A stretch of DNA of 64,000 nt from Tolypothrix brevis GSE-NOS-MK-07-07A (GCA_019358985.1 JAHHIJ010000008.1:124001-188000); one strand, 5' to 3'. Shown: positions 35,001-45,976, counted from the first letter of the stretch. The notes: generated by a model from the letters alone, not told the origin. Program-made: numbers and translations.

Positions 35001-36789
35001 TCAGCCTTCTAGCATATTCTGGCTTGGGATCTAATAAGTTACCCCGTTCACCCAATTCTACTTTCAAGGACATCACCAAACTTTCCCGCAACGGGTCAAT
35101 TGCCGGGTTTGTCACTTGAGCAAAGCGCTGTTTGAAATAGTCATACAGCAAATGGGGTTTTTCAGACAAAACCGCTAGAGGTATATCATCCCCCATACAG
35201 AAAGTCGCTTCTTTCCCCTCCATTGCCATTGGCTGAATTACCATTTCCACATCTTCTGTGGTGTAGCCAAAAGCGATTTGATGTTGCAATCGGGACGGCG
35301 AAACTCCGCTTTGACTGTCTATATTATTGGTTGTAGAATGTCCGTTACCGTTGACATTTGCATGATGTCCGTTGCTATTAACAGACGATTCACTGACCAA
35401 TGACTTAATATCTTGACGGTATTTTTGCAACCATTCTCCATATGGCTGCTGTTTGGCGATGCGCTGTTTAATTTCCCAATTTTTCAGCACTTCATGAGTT
35501 TCTAAATCCACGGCAATCATTTGCCCTGGTCCAAGTCTGCCTTTCTCGATAATATCGGCTTCTGGGAAGTCTACTACCCCAGCTTCGGAAGCGACAACGA
35601 TGTAATCATCTTTGGTGATGCAATAACGAGCCGGTCTTAAGCCATTGCGGTCAAGCGTTGCACCGACTTTCCGACCATCGCCAAATACCAAAAGTGCTGG
35701 ACCATCCCAGGCTTCTTGCAGACCGGTGTAGTATTCGTAAAAATCGACAATTTCCGGGAAATTAATTAAATCCGGTTGATTCTGGTAAGCTTCTGGAACC
35801 ATAATCATCAAGGCTTCCAGTGGGCTGCGTCCAGACTGCACCAATAACTCGACTACGTTATCTAAAGTTGCTGAGTCACTGTTATCGATGTGAACAAAAG
35901 GCTTGAGTTCTTCTAGGCGATCGCCCCATACTGGATGATTCAAGCTCGCATCTCGTGCCATCATCCAATTGATGTTACCAAATAGCGTGTTAATTTCACC
36001 GTTGTGACCCAAAAGCCGCATTGGTTGCGCTAAGGGCCATTTCGGCATAGTGTTGGTACTAAAGCGGCGGTGATATACTGCCCATGCACTCTTAAAAGCC
36101 GGATTTTTTAAATCCAGATAAAAGTCTCCCAATACAGCAGAACGCACCATGCCTTTGTAGACAATTGTCCGACTAGACAATGAGCAGATGTATAAATCTT
36201 CCCAAATATGTTTTACAGCTTTGAAAATCCGACGACGAGCAATATATAATTGCCGTTCCAATTCATCGCCGCTTTTATCGGAAGCTAGCAAAACTTGTTC
36301 AATTTGGGGTTGATTTTCTCTTGCTTGTATCCCCAATATCTTAGATTGCACCGGCACCACTCGCCAGCCCAGTACAGTCAAATTTTCTGATTTAGCTACT
36401 TCCTCAATTATTGCTTTACATGAAAGCGCTGTTTCTGGATTTTGTGGGAGAAATATCATCCCCACAGCAATGTTTTTGGTAGAAGGCAGTTCCACACCTT
36501 TTGTGGCAAAGTCAGCTTGGAACAACTCCCAAGGAATCGCTGTCAATATTCCCGCACCATCACCGGAATCTTGGTCTGCACTACAACCACCCCGGTGTTC
36601 TAAGCAAGTTAAAGCAGCTAAAGCAATGCTTACGATTTCATGGCTAGCGCGATTTAGGCGATGGGCTATAAAGCCCACACCACAAGCATCTCGCTCTTCT
36701 ACTAACCATCGAGGACCCTGGTAGGTACACCAGTAAGACGTATCCGAAAATGTCATTTGTTGGTCTTGATTCATGGGTTGATTATTCAT
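32056..36789 (-). CDS. glsF: Ferredoxin-dependent glutamate synthase
   Basis: A 1577-residue protein. It makes two glutamates from glutamine and 2-oxoglutarate with reduced ferredoxin, the second step of ammonium assimilation. The N-terminal 35 residues are a propeptide ending before Cys36 (ERDACGVGF), the glutaminase nucleophile. A central domain, the FMN barrel and a C-terminal beta helix (GxxxGG repeats such as [12 protein letters not shown] and [14 protein letters not shown]) follow. The 3Fe-4S cysteines lie in [16 protein letters not shown]. About residues 972-998 ([20 protein letters not shown]...) form the extra loop that marks ferredoxin-dependent as against NAD(P)H-dependent enzymes. 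No gltD-like small-subunit gene is nearby, which agrees. A serine/asparagine/histidine-rich tract near 478-500 is a lineage-specific linker. Confidence 0.95.
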   Translation of the reverse strand: MNNQPMNQDQQMTFSDTSYWCTYQGPRWLVEERDACGVGFIAHRLNRASHEIVSIALAALTCLEHRGGCSADQDSGDGAGILTAIPWELFQADFATKGVELPSTKNIAVGMIFLPQNPETALSCKAIIEEVAKSENLTVLGWRVVPVQSKILGIQARENQPQIEQVLLASDKSGDELERQLYIARRRIFKAVKHIWEDLYICSLSSRTIVYKGMVRSAVLGDFYLDLKNPAFKSAWAVYHRRFSTNTMPKWPLAQPMRLLGHNGEINTLFGNINWMMARDASLNHPVWGDRLEELKPFVHIDNSDSATLDNVVELLVQSGRSPLEALMIMVPEAYQNQPDLINFPEIVDFYEYYTGLQEAWDGPALLVFGDGRKVGATLDRNGLRPARYCITKDDYIVVASEAGVVDFPEADIIEKGRLGPGQMIAVDLETHEVLKNWEIKQRIAKQQPYGEWLQKYRQDIKSLVSESSVNSNGHHANVNGNGHSTTNNIDSQSGVSPSRLQHQIAFGYTTEDVEMVIQPMAMEGKEATFCMGDDIPLAVLSEKPHLLYDYFKQRFAQVTNPAIDPLRESLVMSLKVELGERGNLLDPKPEYARRLKLESPLLNTAQLEAIKLSGFATAELSTLFEIATGPNGLKEAVKALQAQAVESVRAGAKILILSDKVSHGIGTKYTYIPPLLAVGAVHHHLIREGLRMKASLVVNTAQCWSTHHFACLIGYGAGAVCPYLALSTVRDWWLEPKTQKSMERGTITTLTLEEAFGNYRKAVEAGLLKILSKMGISLLSSYQAAQIFEAIGIGQDLLEMGFYGTTSRVGGLSISELATEVLSFHCKAFPELTTKKLENFGFVNYRPGGEYHMNSPELAKALHNAVGLAKVKENGASGKTAYDHYEVYKKYLQERPITALRDLLDLESDRQSIPIEEVESITEIVKRFCTGGMSLGALSREAHETLAIAMNRIGGKSNSGEGGEDPVRFKVLDDVDETGNSPTLPHLKGLRNGDTASSSIKQVASGRFGVTPGYLMSAKQIEIKIAQGAKPGEGGQLPGTKVSPYIAMLRRSKPGVTLISPPPHHDIYSIEDLAQLIFDLHQINPKAQVSVKLVAEIGIGTIAAGVAKANADIIQISGHDGGTGASPLSSIKHAGSPWELGLSEVHRVLMENSLRDRVILRVDGGFKSGWDVVIGALMGGEEFGFGSIAMIAEGCIMARICHTNKCPVGVASQKEELRKRFTGMPEHVVNFFYFVAEEVRSLLARLGYRKLSEIVGRADLLKEREDVKLTKTRSLNLDCLLKLPDTKENRSWLQHEEVHSNGVVLDDELLADADIQAAINTQSTVTKTWKIVNTDRTVGARLAGAIASKYGDNNFAGQINLNFKGSVGQSFGAFNLPGMNLTLEGEANDYVGKGMHGGEIIIKPPAAATYDPAQNVIIGNTCLYGATGGMLFANGKGGERFAVRNSKGTAVIEGAGDHCCEYMTGGVIVVLGKVGRNVAAGMTGGLGYFLDEEGRFPELVNREIVKLQRVITEAGEKQLQELIKAHSDRTNSPKAKMILQNWQEFLPKFWQLVPPSEADSPEANPQFIAEKQLSSV

Positions 36790-36875
36790 ATTTTATTGCT
36801 GATAACTTGAATTACGGATTTTGCCACTATTTGTGAGAAAAATTTCTAACTTTTAAAAATGGAAAAATAGAGATC

Positions 36876-37077
36876 AGGACTTACGCATTGACAAAAATAT
36901 GATTATGTGAGTCAGACTTATTTGCTTTCTTTCCTTCTTTCGGAATTAAATGCAACCAAAATCAACTTATGCAATAGCTGAAATAGAAATCGAAAGTTTT
37001 TGCTCAATCTGACCGCATAGAAGTTGCAGTATTATTGTTATGCACACAATAATCGATTTGTAAAGTGCGTAAGTCCT
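36876..37077. mobile_element. MITE-like element, AGGACTTACGCA ends (202 bp)
   Basis: Perfect 12-bp inverted ends, AGGACTTACGCA (36876-36887) and TGCGTAAGTCCT (37066-37077). The interior is AT-rich and non-coding. A single end of the same kind (TTGCGTAAGTCCT) is at 20164-20176, just left of the toxin-antitoxin genes. No target duplication recognised. It lies upstream of glsF and may carry or separate its promoter. Confidence 0.65.
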
Positions 37078-37729
37078 AGAAATTACCGAAAATTAGGAAA
37101 AAAAAATCTAACTTCAGGTTTCTTTTTTGGTTTACCCGTGTTAAACTAATCGCTTTATTTTTTGTTCTTATTTTATGGGGAATCAACAGCCTTTTATTTA
37201 TATCGTGAAGCTATGTATTTCCTCAATTAGCTGTTTTAAATCAAAACTAATTTTTGGGTATAGTCTTTATCGACTTACCTGGAACAAAACTGCTTTTTCA
37301 AGCTTCACTGTTTAAAAGCTGAAATTATTTCTATTTAACAACATTTAGCCGCGTATTACACTATATGTCCATTTGACAATTCCTGAATCTCTAGTTGTTA
37401 TTGAAATTTTTGCGTTTCTACCCATTGCCACCTGTGTTACTACCACGACTACCTCCCCTAAGTTGCAACCATCCGTAAGGATGCAACACTTAATTCAACT
37501 TTAATCACCAAGACTACACTTATCGTCTGGTTAACTTAAAGTGTTAGTCAACACACTTAAATACAGTGGTTTTGGTAGGTAAACTAGTAGTTGAATTTTA
37601 TAAAATACAACACTGCTACATATAGAGTATCACGTTGTAGTTCAAGCTGTATGTCAGGATTTTTTGATATCAAGAAACATTAGTTAACTTGTGTTGTCCG
37701 TAATAGTTTTTCAAATTACCTAGTAAGTT
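37078..37729. other. Gene-free leader between glsF and the phosphodiester glycosidase gene
   Basis: No gene seen. AT-rich with several TATAAT-like words but no pair I would call a promoter. Includes a short CTAAGTTGCAACC...AAGGATGCAACAC stretch near 37456. Confidence 0.35.
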
Positions 37730-39784
37730 ATGGTGAAAATGCTCAATTTTTGCCGAGAAGAAGACCGTAAAGCTATTGCTAATAAGGGCAATGGAAAAAA
37801 ATTTTCAACTTTCGTCTCGCCAATAATTTCAACAATACTGTGCTTATCTGCTACCTTTCCCACTCTTGCCCAGCAGTCTCCAATAGAAACAAAATTAGCA
37901 CCAGTTTTGACTCAACAGTTACCTCCACCTCCTTTAACAGGGGTGGTCTCTTATGGTAATCAAATTTTCCTCAATGGTCGTACCTTGCCAGGTACTTGGT
38001 TGCAAAAACGTTCTAAATCAGGCTTATTTACCACTCATTTAAGTGATGGGGCACTCAGGCAATTAGTTGGAGTAGATTTTTTAAACAGCAGCAATCCCAG
38101 CAGACAGCCAGTGCAGTGGTTTTCCCTCCTCGCAAAGCCAGTGGTTTTAACCAGCGTGTTAGCAGGAGGATATCGGTATTTAGATATCACTAATTTTGCA
38201 AAAACATCTCAATGGCAGATGCAAGTTAATGGCAACACATTGGTGATTTCCACCCCAGCCGCGAAAGTAACAGATATTAGTCAAAGTCGGCAATCTTCAA
38301 CTGTTGGCGTTGCCCCTCTTCAACAGGCTCCCATCGTTGTAAATTTAGATCGTCCTACGGCTTGGCAAATTAGACAAGAGTTACCAATTAAAAAAGCGCT
38401 GCCACCTGACCCCGATACAGTTACACCTAAAAGCTCTGCACCGCCAAATAGAGAGTGGATACTTACTTTAGATGGCATCGCCGATCCGATTTTGTTGCAA
38501 CGCTATACTCCTGTTGCACCAGCACCAGCAGAAATACAACTACCAAATTTTCTTAAACAATTAGCACCTGTAATAATACCAGCACTTACTCCGGAAACAA
38601 CCCCAGAACCACTTATTCAACAAGTGGAAGTGGTCAACAAGCAAACGATAATTCATTTGAGCGTCCCCTTTGGTCTAGCGCCCCGGATAACTACTATACC
38701 AAATCCCGATCGCCTGATAATCGATATTCGCCCTGATGCATTGGTAGAAAAAGATATTACCTGGGCGCAGGGTTTACGCTGGCGACAGCAGATTGTCAAT
38801 TTAGGCACAGAAAGATTTCCGGTTGTTTGGTTAGAAGTTAATCCCCGCACCGTGGGAGTAAAGCTGAAACCAATAATAACGAACCTAAATACTCTTACAG
38901 GCAGCGCCCCTTTAATTCAAACAGCACAACAATACTTAGCCGTTGCCGCAATTAATGGTGGTTATTTTAACCGCAATAATCGCTTGCCTTTAGGTGCGAT
39001 TCGTCGGGATAATCAATGGTTATCTAGTCCTATTCTCAACCGAGGAGCGATCGCTTGGAATGACTCCGGACAATTTTATTTTGGTCGTCTCACCTTGGCA
39101 GAAACCTTAACCACTTCCAATAACCAACAGCTACCAATTCAATTTGTCAACAGTGGCTACGTTCAAAGTGGTATCGCCCGCTACACCCCCGCTTGGGGAA
39201 CCTACACCTACCTCACCGACAACGAAATCATTCTCGTCGTCCAAAACAACCAAGTTATCAATCAATTCTTAGGCAGCAAAGCCGATAATACTAGCATAAG
39301 CGTCAATATTCCCCAAAATGGCTACCTGCTAGTCTTGCGCGGTAACGCCGTCAGTAATGCAAATCTATTGCCCATTGGCACCAGCTTACGCATCTCCAGC
39401 GCCACCACTCCCGCTGATTTTAGCCGTTATCCCAATATTGTCGGCGCAGGACCATTACTAGTACAAAATAATCAAATTGTCCTCGATGCCAAAGCCGAAA
39501 AATTCAGCGATGCCTTTATTGCCGAAAAAGCTATTCGCAGCGCCATCTGCACAACAGCAACAGGCACACTCATGATTGCTGCGGTGCATAATCGCCCAGG
39601 TGGTGCCGGTCCCACCTTGACAGAACACGCCCAATTGATGCAGCGTATGGGGTGTGTGAATGCTCTGAATTTAGATGGCGGTAGTTCCACCAGCCTGTAT
39701 TTAGGAGGACAACTACTCGACCGTTCCCCCAACACAGCTGCCCGTGTTCACAACGGAATTGGTATTTTTCTCCAACCCCGATGA
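37730..39784 (+). CDS. Phosphodiester glycosidase (NAGPA) family protein, exported
   Basis: A 684-residue protein. The N-terminus has a charged stretch and then a hydrophobic signal (FSTFVSPIISTILCLSATFPTLAQQ). Middle region (about 75-370): AMIN-like beta strands and proline/alanine-rich linkers (PVAPAPAEIQLP). C-terminal domain (about 395-684): AINGGYFNRNNRLPLGAI, SRYPNIVGAGPLLVQNNQI, RSAICTTATGTLMIAAVHNRPGGAGPTLTEHAQLMQRMGC and NALNLDGGSSTSLYLGG. The last is the family hallmark (catalytic D-G-G-S-S). The mammalian relative uncovers GlcNAc-phosphodiesters on lysosomal enzymes. The bacterial substrate is unknown, presumably a cell-surface glycan. Confidence 0.88.
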   Translation: MVKMLNFCREEDRKAIANKGNGKKFSTFVSPIISTILCLSATFPTLAQQSPIETKLAPVLTQQLPPPPLTGVVSYGNQIFLNGRTLPGTWLQKRSKSGLFTTHLSDGALRQLVGVDFLNSSNPSRQPVQWFSLLAKPVVLTSVLAGGYRYLDITNFAKTSQWQMQVNGNTLVISTPAAKVTDISQSRQSSTVGVAPLQQAPIVVNLDRPTAWQIRQELPIKKALPPDPDTVTPKSSAPPNREWILTLDGIADPILLQRYTPVAPAPAEIQLPNFLKQLAPVIIPALTPETTPEPLIQQVEVVNKQTIIHLSVPFGLAPRITTIPNPDRLIIDIRPDALVEKDITWAQGLRWRQQIVNLGTERFPVVWLEVNPRTVGVKLKPIITNLNTLTGSAPLIQTAQQYLAVAAINGGYFNRNNRLPLGAIRRDNQWLSSPILNRGAIAWNDSGQFYFGRLTLAETLTTSNNQQLPIQFVNSGYVQSGIARYTPAWGTYTYLTDNEIILVVQNNQVINQFLGSKADNTSISVNIPQNGYLLVLRGNAVSNANLLPIGTSLRISSATTPADFSRYPNIVGAGPLLVQNNQIVLDAKAEKFSDAFIAEKAIRSAICTTATGTLMIAAVHNRPGGAGPTLTEHAQLMQRMGCVNALNLDGGSSTSLYLGGQLLDRSPNTAARVHNGIGIFLQPR

Positions 39785-39915
39785 GGGAGATGAGGGAGAT
39801 GAGGGGGATGAGGGAGATGAGGGGGATGAGGGAGATGAGGGAGCAAATTCTTTTTTGTCCCCTTGTCCTCCTTGTCCCCTTGTCCCTTTGTCTCCTTGTC
39901 CCCTTGTCCTTTCTT
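39781..39915. repeat. Purine 9-mer array followed by pyrimidine 8-9-mer array
   Basis: Seven ATGAGGGAG/ATGAGGGGG units (39781-39843), the first overlapping the TGA stop, then about seven TTGTCCCC-type units (39855-39915). On one strand the first is all-purine G-rich and the second C/T-rich, so the two can pair imperfectly or form triplex or G-rich structures. Confidence 0.85.
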
Positions 39916-40127
39916 AAAGCTTAGTCAAAGCTTTCCTCTTACTTAATGAAGACTTGATGTAGATGCAGAAATTTCAGTAGTTACCGATTACACCATGTAA
40001 TGTGGTTCTGCTATGTTTGGCAAGGGTGAATTGAATTGCTTATTTTCACGGTTGCTACATTGCGCCATGTTTTTTCATCAATGGTAACGAGTACACGCAA
40101 TTTGTAATATCTCCTAATGAGGTAACT

Positions 40128-40577
40128 ATGGCTCAATTATCTGAAACAACACAAATCAACACACTGCCCACAACTCCATCTGGAACTTCTAGAGGCGTTG
40201 CTGCAACAGAGTTGCGTCCTTGGGGTTCTTTCACGGTTTTGGAAGAGGGGCGCGGATACAAAATCAAGCGCATCGAAGTGAAGCCGGGACACCGCCTTAG
40301 CTTGCAAATGCACCATCACCGCAGCGAACACTGGATTGTCGTTTGTGGTACAGCTAAGGTAGTTTGTGGCGATGAAGAAGTGGTACTAACCAATAATCAG
40401 TCCACCTACGTACCTCAATGTACAACTCATCGTCTAGAAAATCCTGGTGTCATTCCTTTGGTGTTGATTGAAGTCCAAAATGGCGAATATTTAGGCGAAG
40501 ATGATATTGTGCGCTACCAAGACGACTACGCCCGTAGTAATGATGAAAACTCAAAGACCGCTATCAAAAGCAGATAA
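40128..40577 (+). CDS. Cupin protein, C-terminal domain of type II phosphomannose isomerase
   Basis: A 149-residue single-cupin protein. ATELRPWGSFTVLEEGRGYKIKRIEVKPGHRLSLQMHHHRSEHWIVVCGTAKV is the usual cupin motif 1 with metal residues H-x-H..E..H, and STYVPQCTTHRLENPG is motif 2. The sequence is the mannose-1-phosphate guanylyltransferase/phosphomannose isomerase C-terminal domain without the nucleotidyltransferase half. It probably interconverts mannose-6-P and fructose-6-P, supplying GDP-mannose synthesis. Free-standing forms are normal in cyanobacteria. Possible source of donors for the mannosyltransferase genes at 26-30 kb (inference). Confidence 0.88.
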   Translation: MAQLSETTQINTLPTTPSGTSRGVAATELRPWGSFTVLEEGRGYKIKRIEVKPGHRLSLQMHHHRSEHWIVVCGTAKVVCGDEEVVLTNNQSTYVPQCTTHRLENPGVIPLVLIEVQNGEYLGEDDIVRYQDDYARSNDENSKTAIKSR

Positions 40578-40611
40578 TTCGTCTTTGAGGATAAATTAGA
40601 TTATAGTTTAC

Positions 40612-40640
40612 AACCCCATCTGTAATATGAAGATGGGGTT
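40612..40640 (+). terminator. Terminator after the cupin gene
   Basis: AACCCCATCT (40612-40621) and AGATGGGGTT (40631-40640), then TTCAATTTG. Only 18 bases before the next start codon. Confidence 0.75.
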
Positions 40641-40658
40641 TTCAATTTGATAAATTCT

Positions 40659-40982
40659 ATGATTGAACTAAGTCAAGCAGCCGCTAGCGAAATTGGGCGA
40701 TTAAGATCAAAGCAGCAGGCAAATATTTTCGTTCGCTTGGCAGTGAAAGCCGGTGGTTGTTCGGGGTGGTTTTATGATATGTCTTTTGATGAAGCAGTCA
40801 AACATGACGATCGCCTAGTTGATTGTCACGGCATCCAAATACTGATAGACTCTGCTAGCTTAAATTATATCAACGATTTAATACTCGATTATTCAGAGGA
40901 TCTTATGGGCGGTGGTTTTCGCTTTCATAATCAAAGAGCGATCGCTACCTGTGGTTGTGGCAATTCTTTTTCCATCGATTAG
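40659..40982 (+). CDS. HesB/IscA-type iron-sulfur assembly protein
   Basis: About 107 residues from the ATG at 40659 (MIELSQAAASEIGRL); the upstream TTG adds four codons and is less likely. The three cysteines that hold the cluster or iron are present: GGCSGWFYDMSF and the C-terminal CGCGNSFSID. The middle LIDSASLNYINDLILDYSEDLMGGGFRFHN matches the family pattern. A-type carriers pass Fe-S clusters to target proteins. The motif TCGCGNSF is typical; no nif or suf genes are near, so a housekeeping role is likely. Confidence 0.88.
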   Translation: MIELSQAAASEIGRLRSKQQANIFVRLAVKAGGCSGWFYDMSFDEAVKHDDRLVDCHGIQILIDSASLNYINDLILDYSEDLMGGGFRFHNQRAIATCGCGNSFSID

Positions 40983-40990
40983 TTATTTTT

Positions 40991-41115
40991 GGGCATTGGG
41001 CATTGGGCAATGGGCACGCTCGCAGTGAGAATTAAAGAAGTTCAATAAAGCAAGTGCGTGAATAAATACAATTCTTTCCATGCCCCATGCCCCATGCCCC
41101 ATGCCCAATGCCCCA
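40991..41115. repeat. GGGCATT / TGCCCCA complementary heptamer arrays
   Basis: GGGCATTGGGCATTGGGCAA... (40991-41016) and TGCCCCATGCCCCATGCCCC... (41081-41115) can pair into a long imperfect hairpin downstream of the IscA-like gene and upstream of the str operon promoter. Confidence 0.7.
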
Positions 41116-41129
41116 TAATCAACAAACAT

Positions 41130-41160
41130 TTGACACAAAACCCCTAGAAAACGATATAAT
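41130..41160 (+). promoter_or_regulatory. Promoter of the str operon
   Basis: TTGACA (41130-41135) and TATAAT (41155-41160), both perfect consensus hexamers, spaced by 19 bases (slightly long), 52 bases before the rpsL ATG. Confidence 0.7.
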
Positions 41161-41211
41161 AGGGATTTGTTGAAAACTTAGACCTTAAAGCAGCTTCACG
41201 CGCTGTAACTC

Positions 41212-41595
41212 ATGCCAACTATACAGCAGCTCATCCGAACTGAACGCGAAAAAGCGCGTCAGAAAACCAAGTCCCCAGCTCTAAAGCAATGCCCTCAACG
41301 GCGGGGCGTTTGTACCAGGGTATACACGACTACACCGAAAAAACCTAACTCAGCTCTACGCAAAGTAGCACGGGTACGATTGACCTCGGGATTTGAAGTC
41401 ACAGCTTACATTCCCGGAATTGGTCACAACTTGCAAGAGCACTCCGTTGTGATGATTCGTGGCGGTCGGGTCAAGGACTTACCAGGGGTGAGATACCACA
41501 TTATTCGTGGCACCTTAGATACAGCCGGAGTCAAAGACCGCAAGCAAGGTCGTTCCAAATACGGAACCAAACGTCCGAAAGCAGCGAAAAAATAA
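41212..41595 (+). CDS. rpsL: 30S ribosomal protein S12
   Basis: 127 residues, first gene of the str operon. S12 sits at the decoding centre and controls translational accuracy. Starts [57 protein letters not shown] in the standard way. The streptomycin-related lysine in [11 protein letters not shown] and the [13 protein letters not shown] segment (with D-L-P-G-V-R before it) are intact. Confidence 0.98.
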   Translation: MPTIQQLIRTEREKARQKTKSPALKQCPQRRGVCTRVYTTTPKKPNSALRKVARVRLTSGFEVTAYIPGIGHNLQEHSVVMIRGGRVKDLPGVRYHIIRGTLDTAGVKDRKQGRSKYGTKRPKAAKK

Positions 41596-41991
41596 AATGA
41601 TAGTTAATTAATCGCATAAAAAGCGATTAATTGCTTCATCAAGTGTATGACGCCAAAAAACGGTTAACGTTAATGTAGACGTAAAGCAGCTTCCCCAAGG
41701 GTATGCTCCTTTGCAGGAGGCTTGCTCACAAAACGGCAGCAATCAGAGATGAAACGCAGGTTTTGAGTGAAATCAAGTTAAATTGGTAAAGCTTCCACCT
41801 ACACTCGGTACGTGCAGGAATTTTTGAGAACGCTGTTAGCGACAGCAGCATCTTAATTTTGAGATTAAGGTATATAATATTGTCGCCTTGTTGTGGCAAG
41901 TTTTGGGCAACAAGTTGAGTTCAAAGAGCGTCGCTGCGATCGCATGTAACGCATATAATCTGGAAAAGCAAATCCGAAGTAAGGGTAAAGT
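41596..41991. promoter_or_regulatory. Long rpsL-rpsG spacer with possible internal promoter
   Basis: A 396-base gap inside the operon, with no gene. A TTAATTAATCGC...GCGATTAATTGC hairpin follows the rpsL stop (about 41606-41633). Two TATAAT words at 41873-41878 and 41954-41959 could be -10 boxes of an internal promoter, but no good -35 box stands 16-18 bases before either. The leader of rpsG may bind S7 or another ribosomal protein. Confidence 0.4.
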
Positions 41992-42462
41992 ATGTCTCGT
42001 CGTGGTGTTATTAAAAAGCGCCCAGTTCCGTCTGACTCAGTGTATAACAGTCGTCTTGTTAGCATGATAATTCGACGGATAATGCGTCATGGCAAGAAAT
42101 CACTTGCCGCACGGATTGTTTATGAAGCGTTGAAAACAATTGAGGAACGCACTGGAGCCAATGCCTTAGAAACCTTTGAAAGAGCAGTGCGAAATGCAAC
42201 GCCTTTAGTAGAAGTAAAAGCGCGTCGGGTTGGTGGAGCAACCTACCAAGTACCGATGGAAGTCCGTAATGACAGGGGTACCACCCTAGCATTGCGTTGG
42301 CTGGTACAGTTTTCCAGAGCTAGACCAGGACGGACAATGGCAAGCAGACTGGCAAATGAATTAATGGATGCTGCCAACGAAACCGGAAACGCTATTCGCA
42401 AGCGCGAAGAAACGCACCGGATGGCTGAAGCTAACAAAGCTTTTGCTCACTATCGTTACTAA
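41992..42462 (+). CDS. rpsG: 30S ribosomal protein S7
   Basis: 156 residues; organises the 3' domain of 16S rRNA in the small subunit head. [47 protein letters not shown] at the start and [76 protein letters not shown] at the end, in pieces, are standard for bacterial S7. Followed by fusA after 182 bases. Confidence 0.98.
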   Translation: MSRRGVIKKRPVPSDSVYNSRLVSMIIRRIMRHGKKSLAARIVYEALKTIEERTGANALETFERAVRNATPLVEVKARRVGGATYQVPMEVRNDRGTTLALRWLVQFSRARPGRTMASRLANELMDAANETGNAIRKREETHRMAEANKAFAHYRY

Positions 42463-42644
42463 AAGGCATTCTGACCTGTATTACATAACAGGATGTCTAA
42501 ACTAGGTAGAGAACCGGTATATCGCCAGTAAAAAAGCGATATATCGCGGATTTCTATAAAAAAAGGCGGTTTTCCGTAAAAGTATACAAACTTAACAAAG
42601 TGTAATATACAAGATATCATGAGGCGAAAACTTAGGAGGCAACT

Positions 42645-44723
42645 GTGGCACGTACGATCCCGCTAGAGAGAGTACGCAATATTGGGATTGCGGCGCATAT
42701 AGATGCGGGCAAGACAACAACAACAGAGAGAATATTGTTTTACTCTGGAATTATTCACAAAATCGGCGAAGTCCATGAAGGAACAGCCGTAACAGACTGG
42801 ATGGAACAGGAGCGGGAGCGGGGAATTACCATCACTGCCGCTGCGATTACAACCAGTTGGAATGATCATCAAATTAACATTATCGATACACCGGGTCACG
42901 TTGACTTCACGATTGAAGTTGAACGTTCGATGCGTGTGTTGGATGGTGTAATTGCAGTATTTTGTTCAGTGGGCGGGGTGCAACCGCAGTCAGAGACAGT
43001 GTGGCGGCAAGCAGACCGTTACAAAGTGCCTCGCATCGCCTTTATTAACAAAATGGATCGCACAGGGGCGAACTTTTATCGAGTTCACGACCAGATGTGC
43101 GATCGCCTGCGAGCCAATGCGATCGCCATTCAACTGCCCATCGGTGCCGAAAACGACTTTAAAGGCATTATTGACTTAGTGCAGATGCGTGCACATATGT
43201 ACAACAATGACCAGGGAACAGATATCGAAGTAACCGATATCCCCGCCGATATGCAAGAAAAGGCGCAAGAATACCGCGTCAAGCTAGTGGAAGCAGTGTC
43301 AGAAACCGATGACAATCTGATGAGCAAGTACTTCGAGGGCGAAGAACTGACAACAGATGAAATCAGTACGGCACTGCGTAAAGGCACAGTTGCAGGTAAA
43401 ATTGTCCCTGTACTTTGTGGTTCAGCCTTTAAAAACAAAGGCGTGCAGCTGATGTTGGATGCGGTTGTAGATTACCTACCAGCACCAAGCGAAGTACCGC
43501 CAATTCAAGGCTTACTGCTGAATGGCGATACCGTTGAGCGTCATGCTGATGACAACGAACCCTTATCGGCTCTGGCATTCAAGATTATGGCTGACCCTTA
43601 CGGTCGCCTCACATTTGTTCGCGTTTATTCTGGTGTGTTGAAAAAGGGTAGCTACGTCCTCAACGCTACCAAGAATAAAAAAGAACGGATTTCCCGCTTA
43701 GTTCTGATGAAGGCAGATGACCGACAAGATGTCGATGAACTGCGAGCGGGTGATTTGGGAGCAGCCCTGGGATTGAAAGACACCTTAACAGGTGACACGA
43801 TATGTGACGAAGGATCGCCAGTAATTCTGGAATCCTTATTCATTCCTGAGCCTGTAATCTCGGTGGCGGTTGAACCCAAAACCAAGAATGACATGGACAA
43901 GTTGTCCAAAGCTCTGCAATCACTTTCAGAAGAAGATCCCACTTTCCGTGTCCGCGTCGATCCGGAAACCAACCAAACCGTGATTGCAGGGATGGGAGAG
44001 TTACACCTAGAAATTCTTGTAGATCGCATGTTGCGAGAATTTAAGGTAGAAGCGAATGTCGGTGCGCCACAAGTAGCTTACCGCGAAACCATCCGTAAAG
44101 CTGTCAAGGAAATAGAAGGCAAGTTTATCCGTCAGAGTGGTGGTAAAGGTCAATACGGTCACGTTGTGATCAATTTAGAACCCGGAGAACCAGGAACTGG
44201 CTTTGAATTCGTCTCCAAGATTGTTGGTGGTACCGTACCCAAAGAGTACATCGGACCTGCCGAACAGGGAATGAAAGAAAGCTGTGAAAGCGGTGTCATC
44301 GCTGGATATCCATTAATTGATGTGAAAGCAACATTGGTTCATGGTTCTTACCACGATGTAGACTCGTCGGAAATGGCTTTCAAAATCGCTGGCTCAATGG
44401 CGATGAAAGAGGCTGTGATGAAAGCCTCACCTGTCCTGTTAGAGCCTATGATGAAAGTTGAGGTAGAAGTTCCCGAAAACTACCTTGGAGATGTTATGGG
44501 CGACCTCAATTCCCGTCGCGGGCAAATTGAGGGGATGGGATCTGAGCAGGGAATTGCCAAAGTAACTGCTAAAGTACCATTAGCAGAAATGTTTGGCTAC
44601 GCTACTGATATCCGGTCTAAAACCCAAGGTCGGGGCATCTTCTCAATGGAGTTTAGCCGTTACGAAGAAGTGCCTCGCAACGTGGCTGAGGCAATCATCG
44701 CTAAAAGCAAAGGGAACGCTTAA
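42645..44723 (+). CDS. fusA: Elongation factor G
   Basis: 692 residues, GTG start with AGGAGG a few bases upstream. Translocase GTPase. G1 [16 protein letters not shown]2 region [10 protein letters not shown]3 [10 protein letters not shown]4 [11 protein letters not shown]5 [10 protein letters not shown]; then domains II-V ending in [23 protein letters not shown]. Full length and typical of the translational form. Confidence 0.98.
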   Translation: MARTIPLERVRNIGIAAHIDAGKTTTTERILFYSGIIHKIGEVHEGTAVTDWMEQERERGITITAAAITTSWNDHQINIIDTPGHVDFTIEVERSMRVLDGVIAVFCSVGGVQPQSETVWRQADRYKVPRIAFINKMDRTGANFYRVHDQMCDRLRANAIAIQLPIGAENDFKGIIDLVQMRAHMYNNDQGTDIEVTDIPADMQEKAQEYRVKLVEAVSETDDNLMSKYFEGEELTTDEISTALRKGTVAGKIVPVLCGSAFKNKGVQLMLDAVVDYLPAPSEVPPIQGLLLNGDTVERHADDNEPLSALAFKIMADPYGRLTFVRVYSGVLKKGSYVLNATKNKKERISRLVLMKADDRQDVDELRAGDLGAALGLKDTLTGDTICDEGSPVILESLFIPEPVISVAVEPKTKNDMDKLSKALQSLSEEDPTFRVRVDPETNQTVIAGMGELHLEILVDRMLREFKVEANVGAPQVAYRETIRKAVKEIEGKFIRQSGGKGQYGHVVINLEPGEPGTGFEFVSKIVGGTVPKEYIGPAEQGMKESCESGVIAGYPLIDVKATLVHGSYHDVDSSEMAFKIAGSMAMKEAVMKASPVLLEPMMKVEVEVPENYLGDVMGDLNSRRGQIEGMGSEQGIAKVTAKVPLAEMFGYATDIRSKTQGRGIFSMEFSRYEEVPRNVAEAIIAKSKGNA

Positions 44724-44746
44724 TTAGATAAAGGAAACGAGGATTA

Positions 44747-45976
44747 ATGGCACGCGCAAAGTTTGAAAGGAATAAACCCCACATAAATATAGGTACTGTT
44801 GGACACGTTGACCACGGTAAAACTACGTTAACGGCAGCGATCACCATGACCTTAGCCGCTAACGGTCAAGCCGTGGCTAAGGGTTACGATCAAATCGATA
44901 ACGCACCCGAAGAAAAAGCACGGGGTATTACAATTAATACCGCTCACGTAGAGTATGAAACCGGAAATCGTCACTATGCCCACGTAGACTGTCCCGGACA
45001 CGCTGACTATGTGAAGAACATGATCACCGGTGCGGCACAGATGGATGGAGGCATCCTCGTAGTAGCTGCTACCGATGGTCCAATGCCCCAAACCCGCGAA
45101 CACATTCTGTTGGCAAAGCAGGTGGGTGTACCCAGCTTGGTAGTCTTCTTGAACAAAGAAGACTTGATGGATGACCCAGAACTCTTGGAACTAGTAGAAC
45201 TAGAACTGAGAGAATTGCTTACCAGCTACGATTTCCCTGGTGACGACATCCCCATTATTAAAGGTTCTGGTCTACAAGCTCTGGAAGCTATGGCGAAGAA
45301 TCCTAAGACCCAACGCGGTGAAAATGAGTGGGTAGATAAAATCTATGAGCTAATGGACGCTGTAGATTCCTTTATCCCCACTCCAGAGCGAGATATCGAT
45401 AAGCCTTTCTTAATGGCGATTGAAGACGTATTCTCCATCACAGGTCGTGGTACTGTTGCCACAGGTCGGATTGAACGTGGTATAGTCAAAGTCGGCGATA
45501 ACGTCGAACTAGTGGGTATCAGAGATACTCGCGCCACTACCGTAACTGGTATTGAGATGTTCAAGAAGAGTCTTGACCAAGGTATGGCTGGGGATAACGC
45601 CGGTGTACTACTGCGGGGTATTCAGAAGACTGATATTGAACGCGGTATGGTGCTAGCAAAACCCGGTTCGATTACTCCCCACACCCAATTTGAAGGTGAA
45701 GTGTACATACTGACAGAAAAAGAAGGTGGTCGCAAGACTCCATTTTTCCCTGGCTATCGTCCTCAATTTTATGTGCGGACAACAGACGTAACCGGCACAA
45801 TTACAGCATTCACTGCCGATGATGGTAGCGATGCAGAAATGACAATGCCCGGAGACCGCATTAAAATGAGTGTGGAATTAATCAACGCGATCGCTATTGA
45901 ACAAGGTATGCGCTTCGCTATTCGTGAAGGTGGTCGCACTATCGGTGCGGGTGTTGTATCGAAAATCCTGAAGTAA
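44747..45976 (+). CDS. tuf: Elongation factor Tu
   Basis: 409 residues, starts 23 bases after fusA with GGAAACGAGG upstream. Delivers aminoacyl-tRNA to the ribosome. [15 protein letters not shown] (P loop), [33 protein letters not shown], and domain 2/3 landmarks [12 protein letters not shown] and [19 protein letters not shown]. The ten-residue insert around residues 185-200 ([15 protein letters not shown]) is usual for cyanobacteria and chloroplasts. Confidence 0.98.
   Translation: MARAKFERNKPHINIGTVGHVDHGKTTLTAAITMTLAANGQAVAKGYDQIDNAPEEKARGITINTAHVEYETGNRHYAHVDCPGHADYVKNMITGAAQMDGGILVVAATDGPMPQTREHILLAKQVGVPSLVVFLNKEDLMDDPELLELVELELRELLTSYDFPGDDIPIIKGSGLQALEAMAKNPKTQRGENEWVDKIYELMDAVDSFIPTPERDIDKPFLMAIEDVFSITGRGTVATGRIERGIVKVGDNVELVGIRDTRATTVTGIEMFKKSLDQGMAGDNAGVLLRGIQKTDIERGMVLAKPGSITPHTQFEGEVYILTEKEGGRKTPFFPGYRPQFYVRTTDVTGTITAFTADDGSDAEMTMPGDRIKMSVELINAIAIEQGMRFAIREGGRTIGAGVVSKILK

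Noticed and set aside
32056-36789. NADH-dependent glutamate synthase (GltB) instead of the ferredoxin type
   Set aside because: The 27-residue ferredoxin loop near residue 972 is present and no gltD-like gene is nearby.
36790-37100. NtcA-binding site (GTA-N8-TAC) upstream of glsF
   Set aside because: The only near match (GTA...TAC near 37070) has a 12-base spacer and lies at the end of a MITE-like element.
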